Under the pieces are notes generated by a model that had not been told where the DNA came from, did no database searches, and saw nothing but the letters and a program-made list of their open reading frames with translations. From assembly GCA_022605955.1 (NCBI GenBank), contig JAKCOZ010000002.1:70970783-71034782 (forward strand): DNA of 64,000 nt, written 5' to 3'. Below, in pieces: positions 11,263-23,761 of the stretch (position 1 is the first letter of the stretch; every line of letters begins with the position of its first letter). The translations under genes were made by a program, and so were the position numbers. The DNA comes from Rallus limicola. Taxonomy: Eukaryota; Chordata; Aves; Gruiformes; Rallidae.

Positions 11263-14200
11263 TACTCTGCCAACAGTCAGTAGCTGCCTTTCCAGGCAGG
11301 CACAGGCACAGAGACCACTCAGGTATCCTACAGCCAATAGAGAAGACAGTAAGAGCTCGTACCTTCTTTTAGATTGCTTGAAGAGCTGCTCTCCACAGCC
11401 TTCGTATCTTTTTAGAGACAACAAAATTACATACACATCCAGTGACCCTGCAGCTCTACCGTTTCATCAAACCACAGCTAATGCTCTCTAGCACCCACAC
11501 CTCTGACAGGTTTTCTAATTCCAGAAACCATTAAACCAGCTATCAAAGACACAGCCCCCTTCCTGTGCTGGAAGAGTATTACACCTGGAAGTCACGCTCA
11601 GCAGTAAGCCAAGAAGGCTTGTTACAGGATATCACTGAATATGCAAGGGTACTGTATAGCTCATTAATCCATCTTCCCAAATATTAGATTACTGCTGTCA
11701 AATCTTCTCTTAATGAAAGCATCTTGAGATTTTTGACCAGGCCCACAAGTCTTCAAACACCATTCAAGACCCAGCCATCCCAAGTTTCATCCTTCTGCCA
11801 GGGGAACTCCCTTTTGTCTTCCTCCTGCCCTCCCTGGCTCCCCAAGGGAGAGACTGCTTCACAAAGTGTTCTCTCACCATCCCACTTTGATGCTCACAGA
11901 GATGGAAACAGTCCAATCAGGTTCAAAGAAAACACAACAAAAACCCCACACCCAAAAAACAACCCACTGCCTCTCCCCATCCTTGCAATTGTGCCTGGGA
12001 GAAAGGTAAAAGACCTTCTCATCAGCCCACAAAAAGTACCCACTGAAACCATAACTTCCCTCTTAGGAGCAGGAGCTAAAGGAAAGAATCTCTAAAGGGC
12101 AAGCACAATGTAATGAACCAGTCTGGAGACTGAGGAAGGAGTGAATCACCAGGCACAATACAAGCAGAATAAAGTTCCGTACGGACATAAAAGCCCTTTT
12201 AGCAGAGGCCAAAATTCCTCTCACAGAGATACACAAATCATACTTTCATTGCTTCCTCCTTCCCACCCTTAATATCAAGGGAAATAGGCCAGGAAGAAAC
12301 AGATACATTGTCACAGTATCAATTTTCCAAGAAAACAACTGCTTTGAGAAGAATGCCTTTTTAGCCTCTGAGGCTGGAGCTCTGCTAACCCCACAAACGT
12401 CAAACAAGGCTGCCTCATAGAGAAGTAGGGGCTGACCATGCTAACAGAAAGCAACACAGGCCTATCAGTCCCATTTAGCACCCAGCACTGACAGCAGCCA
12501 GCGGGAGGACTTCCCACCCATATAAGAATAGCTCCCAGGAGAGAGTTAACTCACAGAGATGTCCCTCCAATGTGTTGTTGCCAGAGATGTACGTGACACC
12601 ATGGTACACTCCACCAGCATGGAGGCTATGTGTCCACCAGGGTTATTGCCTCAGCTCAGGAATACAGCCACTCCAAGTCTCTGTCTGTACGCCTACGACC
12701 ATCTAGTGCCTGGTGCCAGCAGGGTACAAAGCCAGGATGTAATCCATGGGATCCTAAAACAGCATGCCAGGAACTTACAGAGTCTACATTTCATGCATTA
12801 CAGGAGGATCAGAGAGGTCTTTTTCTATCCTGACATTGGATAAGGGTGATGAAAAATAGCACCAGAAAACATCAAAATAAAATTGGAAGTGATATACAGC
12901 CCAGACAGAGGACAAAAGGACTCAGGTTTTATTTACCAGCACCTTACTGGTGGCTTCCATCCAACTCCAAGGCCAAAACTGGTGATTGACATGGAGAAAG
13001 GGGCTCTATCCCATTAGGGCTACCTCATTTAGTCTGGGTTGCTAAATGCACCAATACTTGTCCACGCAGTCAGACTGATGGTGGGGCTAGACCCATTTTA
13101 ACACCAGAAGATTCAGCACAGCTTAGCAATGTCACAAGAAAGGAGCAAGGGCACTGGCATCAGTAAGCTCTTCAATTCAGCCTCGTGAATCCAAGTCTGT
13201 GGTATCTGTACGTGTTTCTGTCGTCTCTGTTCTTCCTTCCACATCCAGTACTCACTAAGAAAGCCACAGGAGTACAGTTAAGTGTCTCATTACAAAGATG
13301 ATGATCAGAGGCTAGATCTTTAGATCTGAGAAGCCCACATAGAGGACAACTGGCTCTATGTCATAAGACTGTGTGTGCAGTGCAGAACAGATGGACTTTA
13401 CTGGCATGCTTTAATGCAGGAAGAACTGAGAGGTGATTGCTTATGCAACAAGACACATGAGAAGCAGAAGCCTAGTAAGAGCCAAAGGGTCATTTGTGTC
13501 CTCATTTGTGTTTCTGTAAAAAGACTGCTGCCTTGCCACTTTCCTGGGACCACCTTGCTTTAGCCAGTGCTCCAGTTTGAAAAGCTAACCTTCCTGCAGG
13601 CACACCACCTGCTGCCACACCGACTACAGCTTGCAGCTCCAGGACTTATTTTAAGCTCTAATTCTTACCTGAAGAAAAAGCAAACCTCCTTCTCCCTCAG
13701 AGCAGGCACTAAGAACTCTAAATAATTTAAGTTTCTTCTAGCACACGGAAGCTTTTAACCATTATAAATTCAGCAGCCTGTCAAATGGAGGTGATGCTGC
13801 AGTGGATTTCCAGGCAAAGAGCTAGAGGCATCAGGCTGATCTGCCTCTCATACAACAGTGATGGCATCTGCAGTGTTTGCACTCTGTCAGAATTGAGAAC
13901 ACCAACAAAGCACTGCAAGAAAAATTCCATTTCAACTTCAGGAAGCAGGAAGGGGTTTTTTTTCCATGTGTAGGATATTCCTTCCAAAACAGCATTTTGG
14001 TTAGACTGCCTCAGTCAAAACCCTACAGTGCATTGATGAAAAAGTGGTACTTGACAACAGTGAATAATGTCACTAATACTAGGACAACATGCCTTAAAAT
14101 ATGAAGTTCCCATGCTCTAATCAGATGTGTCAAAAACCCAACTACCTCTGTGTTAGGGACTTCTGTGCTAGGGGCATACCTGAGCCCTCGTGAGCTCAGG

Positions 14201-17200
14201 TCTCAAGGAACAGAGGACAAATGTAAGTTTTACTTAAGGCTGCAGCTTACAGATATGCTAATTATTTCAGTGTTCTTCATCACCACAGGTGTGCAGTCAA
14301 AAATGCAGATGTACATTCAGCTTACAAGCTGTTAAAACATCTCTGACACAAGATCCAAGAGTTTCATGTTTCTGGGAGAGTTCCATGGTCTTTCAGGTAC
14401 TATGTCAATTTCCCTCTCAAACAGCAGCTCAGGAATAAAACTGAAAGTGGTTTGCTACTTGTATATAACCCTGATGGTCAGTCAAAGCTCCAAAGTCTAG
14501 CAAAATAGAAAATTAATAAAAATTGTCCTCTTAATTACTGAAAACATTAGTGAAAATTTAGATGGTTTAAAATTAGTTCAGATGGAAGAGTAATGAAAAC
14601 AATCTATCTGGCTAATCCTAACAATGACATCTGCAATTTAAAGCCATTAGGATAGATGTCCACGCTAGAAATGCCTTGAACTCCAGCTCCCAACACAGGG
14701 AAATCTTCATTAAGCATCCCTTTGTCTGAGCTGATACAATCTGGGGATATCCATTTCAGCTGCCCCATCACTCATGCAGACACTGAACTATTCAATATTT
14801 GGACAAGCACAAGAAAACTGCAGCTCTGTTTTTCTCTCACATGGCTTGTTACTTGAAACATCCAAATAAGTACCATGGAAAAGAACTACAGACATTCCTC
14901 CCAACATCAGAATAAACACCACAGATGTGAACTACAAACATCCCTGTGGAGCTGGAGAGCAAGTTTCTCACAGAAGTTTGGAATTTAATAATAAATATCT
15001 AACTTTCAAGTCACAACACCAGTCCTTCTTCAAAAGCAGTAACAGAAGAAACAGATGTTATGGTGCATAAACCAAATGGTTTTCACTACAAAAGGCCTTA
15101 ACAAATGATGGTCTATTGCTATAGAAAAAGCAGTAAGACCCACATCAAATCCTCATTGCTGGGGCAGCAATAACAATCCCAACACTTACAGTGCAGTGAT
15201 CTGAGAAATTCCCAGGACAGTATCACCATTAAAACAGAGCTGGCCCATGTGTTACTTCATAGCAAGCCCTGAAGTTTCAAGAATCATTGGTTTTGGTAAA
15301 GATCTCTGTTGAAGGCACAGGAAGCAGTGGTGGTTATGTAACAGTGAATGATAGACAACCCTCTCAAAAGTTGCTAACTTTCAGAACATCAGTTTTGGGA
15401 AGAACACTAGAAACATGCATGTGGGTACACTGATAGATTTCCTTGGCAGCTGAAGGGACCAAGCTGGAAGATTACTAAAACAATGTTGTCATCTGCATCA
15501 GTTTTCCACACTGTGACAAATATACTACCTTAGTAGAACACCATGTATTTAAATAAAAGTCCAACAAACCACTCAAAACAGGTAACAGAGCTTATGATGG
15601 CATTCTCAACATCAGCTCCAGCCATGTCACTTTGAAGACTTCTGGAGCATAGTTGTTCTCACCCCAGGAATTATATTAGGTACAGCTGTTGTATTATACT
15701 TTATTTGATAATGCTGGAAAAATCTGACCAAAGTAACAACTATTGGATTTTAAAGGTTATTTCAGATTTACAGATATTCCCTTAACTCTTCAAAATAAAA
15801 ATCATTGTATTGTATCTCCCTAATAAAGACATTTAAAAAGAAACTCAAATTCACATAGATGTGGATTAATTCTGCATTTATTTATACAAAGGAGGCATAA
15901 AGAAGACCTGCTTTTATACTCAGTTTGCATGCAAGAACTACACCACTTAAACAGCTTTACTGTCTGTTTACAAGAACATTCCCTATTAGCCTGAAGGCAT
16001 TCTAAGGCTAGATCACATGAGACAAGTCATTCAGAGAGTCCTCATAGTTCACATGGATGGAAAAACATCTAAAAAAAGACTGTAACTAGCTTTACATCAC
16101 AGCTGGAAAGGCAACAAGATAGTTCAACACACAGTACCAGGATCTGCCAAGGAAGCGTAGGCTTGATCCTTTGTTCCTTTTCAAGAGATAAAGACTGTTC
16201 AACTCTGGAGTTACCAATCTGTAGAACATTAACAACCTTCAGTAAACTAATACTGAATCTAATTTGGTTCTTCTTCACCCCACAAACTATTAAAGAGTTT
16301 TTCCACTAAGTTTCTAGGCTTCCCTTTTGGAGAGAGGAATAAAGGTAGAAAAATCCCAAATAAGCCAACCAATTTACAAAAGCTCCTAACATAAGAGGCT
16401 GAGAATTCAGCCTCAACACACCATATATTGAAATTCCTAATTAGAACTAGTTAGAGGCGCTGCTTCTGCAACATGGAAGGCCTAGACTTGCTTTAACAAG
16501 CACCTAAACCCTGCCTTTTCTATGCCTGCGGTGCTTCAAGCACTGTACAAGCTACTAGCTATTAGAAGGCAGAATCTTCCTCCTGGTTTTAACTTCACTG
16601 CAGAAGATACCTAATTTAGCCCAACACAGAACAGGAAAGAGCTTTAAAGTGTTTAAAATATTTACCCATTAAACCGTTTCCTGTATGATTCTTAAGGGAA
16701 TTTATTTCCCATGAGCTGCAGAGTAAAGTATTAAAAGATGCAGAAAGAAAAGCAGAGTTGGTTCAACTGGAGAAGTTTTACTTCATGGAAAATTTCCACT
16801 TATTACCACAGAACATCATTTTAAAAAGGGGATACATGAAGCTTAAAATTATTGGTTAGATTATGCTGAAACACAACTTGAAACTGTCACATAAAGCTCT
16901 GCAACATGTAATCTCTATTAGAATTCTTGGGTATTTGAGGAATTTGTGTTTCTTTAAAAAAAGCCAACCCAATCAGTTAAGACTTCTGGGATTTCTTTTA
17001 TATGTACAGACAAGAAAATTAATTTTACACTTAACCTTGTATCTGCAAAATTCAGTACTCAAGAAAGATCAAGTAACCTGTGTCTATTCTCTAGTACGAT
17101 GCTAATAATGTTCATGTTGTACGGTAGGAAAAGGGTATTAAAAGTGAATACCAAGCCAAGAAAAAAGAATGCTCAAAGTGCTGAGACAAAAGCAGTCTGT

Positions 17201-18289
17201 TCTTGTTTCATGTGTTGCTAGCACCATAATCTATGTTACAACTGCCACTAAAAGGAGTATCTTTCCTGCCTTGTTTTGTACTTGGGCAACTTCCCCAATC
17301 CTATCACCAACTTAATGTGCATGTAAGCACTTATGTTCACATATGCAGGAGGATCTTGGGAGTCTCACACACAAGAACACTGCTTGCACAGCTTTGTCTG
17401 CAGCTAGAAAAACACAAATCCTGAGCAATCCACAAAAGGACCCCCCTTCCTCCCAAAAAAACCCTCAAATTCAACAAGCCCTTTTGAGCAAGTATGAATG
17501 GAGAGCTAAGAAACAATCTGACCAGATATCCCTCATCAGAAGGGTAAACTGCCAGACCATGCTCAGGATTACTGACAGCCAACTAAATGAAAAAAGTTCA
17601 CTGAAGACCTATGTATGTTACACTCAGAAGAATGTTCATCGGCTCTCAATTATATTCTTCCCAATTTTTAAAGAAAGTTTACACCTTTTCCTACAGGATC
17701 ATAACAGATTTTAAAACATGGAATCGTTTTGGTTTTAAAAGACCTTTATGATGACTAAGTCTGACTGCTAACCAAGCACTGCATCTATGTGTTTTATATA
17801 CCTTCTGGGTGTGATGCTTTGTGGTTAAAAAAACCACAAGCACATTAATTCCTTGTTTTCCAAACATTCAAAGTGCAAGCATTTTGAGGGTAACCTATCA
17901 GGGAATGTATAACATGAGAGGTGTTTACCCTCTGCTTGTCCTGATTTTCAACAGTGATGGCTGAGGGCATGAAAGAAAGGGGTGTTAACTCAATGTTAAA
18001 GTATGTCTCCATAAACTGTTGTTTAAACCAGAGTACTGAGTTAGTAAAAGTATCCTATTCTGACTTAAGAGTTTGAGTAAAACACCAGCATCCACCTTTA
18101 ACAAACTCTTCCAAGAGACAGTTTCACAGACTTACTTATACCTTATTTTTCCATTTAAGCTTGATCAGGACTCACTTGTGCAATCAGCCACCTAACTGAA
18201 GTTATTCCCTCGCCAAGTGTTATATTTCTCTTACAGGTTATTAGAGCAAGCAGCCTTAAAGAGGGTAAAACAACAGATTACCATCTTTC

Positions 18290-18391
18290 ATGATGGAGCG
18301 TGTGCTGCTTTGGGATGAAGCTTCTTTCATTTTCATGGCTTCATAGTTTCATAGGCTTCAGTTACTGACTCCACTATGGATGCTCCATCAT
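18290..18391. repeat. Spaced 10-bp inverted repeat
   Basis: ATGATGGAGC at 18290-18299 and its exact complement at 18382-18391 flank 82 bases that contain several TTCAT/CTTCA motifs. It could be the remnant of a small DNA transposon, but the arms are short and no target duplication is clear. Confidence 0.4.
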
Positions 18392-19705
18392 AATAAAATG
18401 ATGACATGAATCACTGTTCTTACTCAAGAATACCTTACAGATATATTTAGCAGTTGCCCTAGCTTTCCTGACAGCAGTACTGCATCACAAGTGTAAGTGT
18501 AACTCGTTATCCACAATACACATACATCCCTTTCAGGGTCACTGAACAGGATAAAGCTTTTCAATAAGTGATTACATGTTTTATTCCTGAAGTTATAGCT
18601 TTACCTTTGGAGCTGCCAAAAAGGGTATTTGCTTAGCTTACATAGTACCAGGAATTACTGTAATTTATCCTTAACTTTCAGATAAAAAGATTTGAATATC
18701 CACTGCATGTAGGCACTGCTCTGTAATGAACTGCACAAGTATTAGAAGTAGGTCACTGTTTCTACAGGCAGGTTGGAGAAACAGAAGAAAAAACACTGGC
18801 TTTACGTATTTTGAGACAGATTTGCACCTAATTCGAAATTCCATCTCATGAGAGGCAACATTTTTTGCCATATTTACACTGAGACATTACAATAAGTGCA
18901 CAAGTACATTCCAACTTTTAAGTTAGCAAGTTAAGAAGTGTAACAAAACAGATTATACCAAAGAAGGTCATTTTGCCAAGGCAGTAAAGCCAGAGCTGAA
19001 AGCCCTATGCCACAGAACTTCCAGAAATGACTTCATCCACTGCAGTATCACCCATCAAAAATACAGAATTCACAAAAAGGAGCTTTGTGAATCCTTTAAC
19101 ATGAGCAAGGAACGAGCAGCTGCAAATACGCAAGTCTCTCCAATTCTAGTCACACCAACAGTATGTCGTGTCTGGGTTTGCATAATTGCTGTAAACGAAT
19201 CAAAAAAGGATAAAGAGCACAAACAGTTGGAGAACAGAGATCATATCCTAGAAATGCCTGCTGTTTTTTCCCCTCCTTGAAGTAATGCTAAAACAACATT
19301 AACTCCTTAACTAGACAATGGTATGGTAATGAATTTATTACCAGAGTCCTGTGCCTCAAGAAATTAGTCCTGACTCTTCAGGCAGAGGACATGGGCAAGA
19401 AACAGAAGTGGGGTTGGACTTCCTCACTGAATGAGGCTAAAAACTGTAGAGTTAACTACAGCACCGAAATAAAAGAACAAAAGCTTTAGCTAGCTAAATA
19501 TCACTAGAACAAAGCTCCACTATAATATCAAGGCCACATAAAAATAGCGGGTCCCATTCTACTTGGTACCAGCTGGCATTATTTCAGTTCATTTCAAAAA
19601 AGATCACTTGTCTTTTCCTGAAGAGTAAGACATTGTACTGTAGAACATCCAAGCAGCCAAACAATATTTTTGTTCTGTTGTAAGAACTATCAGTAACTGA
19701 GGATG

Positions 19706-19721
19706 AAAAAAAAAAAAAAAA
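19706..19721. repeat. Poly(A) run of 16
   Basis: A16 on the plus strand within the intron, with no associated element recognised. Confidence 0.9.
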
Positions 19722-21557
19722 TTCAATTTTTAAAAAGCAATATACTTCATCAGAAAGCTTTCCAAGCTTAAAGGGGAAATTATATCAAATGCTCTGTATA
19801 AATTAGAAATGTATTGACCTGAAAGTCTAACATATCATCCAATTTAGGAGACTGACTCAGTACAGGACCCAGTTCAGGTTTAATACAACAAAACCTGAAA
19901 TACAACCATTCAACTTGTAAATCGATGATGCTAAACAGAATTTGATAAAGATTTACTAATTTTGTTAAGGCTGATTTGGAGTTTATAGCCATGTTTTTAT
20001 AACACTTCCACTGAATATACCACTTCAAGGCTATGTAGCTACATAATTTATTAGGTTGGAAAAGATGAATCACAAGAAAAAAATTGTATTAAGCTAGTAG
20101 AAAGGGGAGGGAGCATTAATTACTTTTCTGCATGGAAGATACAGAGAAAGTGCTGTGCTAAATTTAGTCTTAAAATAGAACTTTATTTTTCCCTATCCTA
20201 AGCAAGTGGAAAGGAATATAATTTTCTGTTTCTAGTTCAGAAGTGGACTTTGCTGCTTATCATGAGTTTCCTCAACTGAACTAATCGAGACACAATGTTG
20301 CTGGCTGTTAACATCCTCTGCACTCCTATAAAGGACCACATATGAGCTCATGAAACTCAGAATCAGGCTATAGCTAAACTAACGTTAGTTCAGCCAATTA
20401 TCAGTAAAAACAACAAACAGAACATGCATTTTGCAAAGTCTTTTGCTTGCTGTATGACAGAAGCCCTGACTGTAAACAGGAGATAACAAGCTAAGTACTC
20501 TGTCACAATTAATATGCAGCCATTTGACAGCCAAGAGTGAAAAGCAAAGAGTGTTAGATTCATATTATGACTGCAGGAACTGAAAAACATACTGCCACAG
20601 TACCAGAGTTACAGGTCAGAACTGATATACCCAGTAATTCCAGGCTCAAATTTACAACATCTGCTTGACTACAGCAGCTCTTTCAGAAAGACATCTGCTA
20701 TTGACTCTGGGGACACAGGGCTTTCCAGTGATCTTCAGTATCTCGTAAAAAGGGATTTTCAATGAGTAATTAATTACAAGCAGCTTTTAATTCAGCAAAT
20801 ACACACTGATGTACAGGGAAACTAATTTGGACTGCCAACCCTCTTGAAAAGACCTGGAAATTGCTCCAAGTAGAAACACCATTTGAAGACTTCTCTATCT
20901 CCTGGTAGATAAAAACTAGCACCAGGTGTCTTCACTGGCATAAACACTAAAAACAAACCCAGTAGGAAGTCCTTAAAACTCTGCCAGATTTTGGGACACC
21001 ATCTGCCACTTAATCAGGCATCATTCCTCCCCTTGCCATACAAGCAAACATACACATTAACACGCTCAGATAATTTCAACTTCTTACTGGAGTGTAGTCT
21101 GCAGTGATCCACAGACACAGCTGACACCAAAAGGGTATCTGCCCTGCCATGGACCTTCTGGGAAAACTGTTGGGTTTTTTTTTAAAGCCACATCACAGGA
21201 GTTTTAATCATTTCACTCATAACTTACCTCGCTGTAGCTAAACAGTAGAAGCTACATCCAATTTCACTGCTATACCTTTTTTTGGTTACAGTTAAAATCC
21301 CCTTTTGCTCCACTGGGAACAGAGTGTGACAGCACAGACTGTGTATTTTAAGAGCTGAGTAGTCAAAAGCCAGGAAGAAATAAAAAACCACAACCCAAGA
21401 CTTTTCTCTGTATCCAATGAAACTGGAATCAGTGATGGTTTATAGAATTATCCATTGCAAAACTGTTCTTCCAAGAAAAAAAAAAAAGCTAACAGAATGT
21501 ATAAACCGAATTTAAGTTCTACCACAGAAAATGTAAAAAAGCATTCAGAAGACTCAC

Positions 21558-21602
21558 CAGAACTCAAAGATAGGTTTTTGTGTCCCTTTCTTCCAGGAGT
21601 AC
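21558..21602 (-). CDS. MTUS1: MTUS1 45-nt microexon
   Basis: 45 nt, phase 1 in and out, acceptor CTGAACATTGTAG, donor TTCTG|GTGAGTC. It encodes TPGRKGHKNLSLSS (residues 884-897) after a split glycine. This corresponds in position and partly in sequence to the human segment PSRKNLFTALNA, which joins the long N-terminus to the VEKSRQ start of the common region. The G left at the donor fits a valine codon there. Upstream on the sense strand lies a T-rich tract of about 35 nt, and a second T run of 12 lies about 70 nt downstream, the layout of a regulated microexon. The next downstream exon is not in the window. Confidence 0.85.
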
Positions 21603-22861
21603 CTACAATGTTCAGAGACAAGGAAAAAAAAAGAAAAATAAAAAAAAAAAAGAGAGAATTACCCTCCAAGTCAGTAAGGGACAGTGGATGTCCTTTTAGA
21701 TTCCTTCTGCATGAGCTCCTCAAACTCCACAATTTCACTTTATTTCTCATAATGGCTGGCTCAACAGCAAGATTAACAGTAAAAGGCTAAACTGTTTGGA
21801 AGGTTCATGGTGAATTCCTAGTAAGCCTTTTTTTTTTTTCCCCATTACAATTATCATACTTCATTTAAGCCAGGTAGCACCATTTCATTTTGCTCATTCA
21901 TAGGAGACCACAGACAAAAAACAATTGTGCATACCAGCATCATGGTACTTTTGTCCACCTATATGCTCCAGTTATTTTATTTGTATAAAGGAAGTATAAA
22001 TGAAAGCACTCAAATCTGCTACCAATCAAGTTAGATATAAATGAAAGCACTGAGATTAATCTACCTTTACAGTATTGTTCTAGAGTCATGTGAAAACTGA
22101 CCTAAGAACCTCATTCTTTCGAAGGCTGTTAATTAAATGGCACCATTCTTTCAGATTGCTGGATATAAGTGCAAAAGTCATGCACAGAAGCTTACAAAAG
22201 GCCTGTTGACAGCATCTATCAGACTTTTTCAGGCTTCACAAATAGCATGTGATCCAACAGCAGGTATTTCTTTAGGTAAAACTCTGCTTTGCACCATTCC
22301 TGTACTTGTTCCCCCACCTCTGCCTGCAAATGGAATGTTGCTCCCAAAGAGGAATTTGTGTCTTGCAGAGCTTGCCTGAGTATTCACACCTATTCTTTTG
22401 ATGTATTAATTACTAATTTCAATGGAAAGTTAAAGATAAAACAAGCACCTTATACAAAAACGTAAAGTGGAGTGAGTATTATCCTCAGTAGCCAAGGCTG
22501 ACCAGCATGCTCTCACAAGAATCTAGCTCAAACACAGACTTGGGAAATCTAGGCTGGATTGTGTCTTAAAAGTATAAAACTTTTAAGCAGATGACACAGC
22601 ATCATTTAAAAGACATTATCAAGAATTCTGGGTCCTCATGGGATGCAAATTCCCTGCAGACAGCGGACAATGAATGCCCTGATTCCCCCCTCCCATAAAA
22701 TAAATACATTAGGAACACTTTGCAGAACTACAGACTACAAGGAAAAAGAACAAACTGATCATCTCAGTTATTCTGAAGTCATAGAGGACAACTGGTCTCT
22801 CTCAAGACAGAAGTATTCAAGAATGAAAGTGGAACACTGACTTTGCCAGACAGCCCATTAC
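21603..22861 (-). other. MTUS1: MTUS1 intron between the 90-nt exon and the microexon
   Basis: About 1.26 kb. Beyond the U-rich tract it contains a direct repeat of TATAAATGAAAGCACT at 21995-22010 and 22036-22051. Nothing else is recognisable. Confidence 0.8.
21620..21655 (-). promoter_or_regulatory. U-rich tract upstream of the microexon
   Basis: On the sense strand this is a run of Ts broken by single A, C and G bases, 18-53 nt before the 45-nt exon. It serves as an extended polypyrimidine tract and a likely site for U-binding splicing regulators such as PTB or TIA proteins (inference). A shorter T run at 21476-21487 lies about 70 nt after the donor. Confidence 0.6.
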
Positions 22862-22951
22862 CTCTAGCCTCGCTGATTTTCCTCGCCGAGTGCACCGGCC
22901 CAGGTGATTTTGGTACGCACTGGTTCAGCAAAGCAGACCTGGACTTGACTC
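22862..22951 (-). CDS. MTUS1: MTUS1 90-nt exon, probably a cassette
   Basis: 90 nt, exactly 30 codons, phase 1 in and phase 1 out, open throughout in the required frame. The acceptor is CTTCTACTTCTAG; the donor is GCTAGAG|GTAATGG. After the split glycine it encodes VKSRSALLNQCVPKSPG and then PVHSARKISEAR (residues 854-882). It holds a cluster of CpG dinucleotides in otherwise CpG-poor intron, which suggests selection on the sequence. It lies between the 135-nt exon and the microexon and, being symmetric, can be skipped without changing frame. I recall no equivalent in the human long isoform, where the PPK segment passes straight to the short GPSRKNLF exon. The exon call rests on splice signals, phase and composition, not on a protein match. 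Confidence 0.75.
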
Positions 22952-23249
22952 CTAGAAGTAGAAGCTCAGATCAGGTCTCAAGTACAACTGTAACAGCCAT
23001 GAAAGACATGCTGATGCACAAATGCACACAAACAAACAAACAGTGAGACACCTTCTGGAAAATTTAAGCCCTACTTAAATTTAACTTGTCTTTACCAGCA
23101 CTCACATTGGAAGAGATAAAGAGGTAGTTTTACTAAAGCTTTGAAGCAGATGAAAACATTAGTAAAGATTTCGCTTTAGCATTAAGACTGAATTACTTAA
23201 GTCTCAAAACAGCGGTAAGTATGACACAGCTACAGAAACACTGGCTGAG

Positions 23250-23640
23250 AAGGACCTCCAAAGGCCAGCTATCCAGCCTCTCACTCAGAGGAGGGACATA
23301 ACCAAGACGAGTTGAATACACTTTTGTCCAGCCAAGCTTTGCAAATCTCCAGGATGGGAGGATCTATAGCCCTGCTGGGCAATGCTCCCAATCCACAGCT
23401 GGCAATCATTTCCTCCTGTCACATTGTCTGGTACTACTGAGAAAGAGTTTGGCACTTTGGAGCTGTGTTTTCAAGTTACTGCAAACTGTTTTAGTCTCCC
23501 CCTACTCTCCCCTTTTTGTCTGACTACACAAGCTCAACCCCCTCAACCTCTCCTCAGAGGTCATTGCTTCAGAGACATTGGTCATCTTCCTAAGTCTCCA
23601 GTTGACTTTTTCAGTTTCCAAATAACCCTCTTGAACTGGG
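23250..23640 (-). mobile_element. Probable old CR1-like LINE fragment
   Basis: Weak CR1-type phrases in antisense: 'aggacctccaaaggccagct', 'gcaaatctccaggatgggag', 'ccctgctgggcaatgctccc' and 'cctcaacctctcctcagagg'. Order and spacing fit CR1, but divergence is high. Confidence 0.55.
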
Positions 23641-23707
23641 AGGGCTCCAGAAGACAACAGAGTAGTCCAAGTGACACAAAGCCAAGGGGGAGTATTTACC
23701 AAATTCT

Positions 23708-23761
23708 TCTAGAAGTGTGTCCTCAGCACCTGTAGTACCAGGTGCTGGACACACTTCTAGA
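23708..23761. repeat. Near-perfect inverted repeat (hairpin)
   Basis: The 25-nt left arm (23708-23732) and 23-nt right arm (23739-23761) are exact reverse complements except for two extra bases (TC) in the left arm; the loop is six bases. Transcribed from either strand it folds into a stem of 23 pairs with a 2-nt bulge. It lies inside an MTUS1 intron, just beyond a diverged CR1-like stretch. Confidence 0.9.

Larger units (their letters stand above)
9710..21557 (-). other. MTUS1: MTUS1 intron between the microexon and the ATIP1 exon
   Basis: About 11.9 kb. It holds the presumed ATIP1 promoter at its low-coordinate end, the homopurine tract, one CR1 copy, a spaced inverted repeat at 18290-18391 and an A16 run at 19706-19721. 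No further exon could be supported. Confidence 0.8.

Noticed and set aside
10791..11436. Overlapping open frames of 78-127 codons on both strands
   Set aside because: They lie within or beside the CR1 fragment and are not genes.
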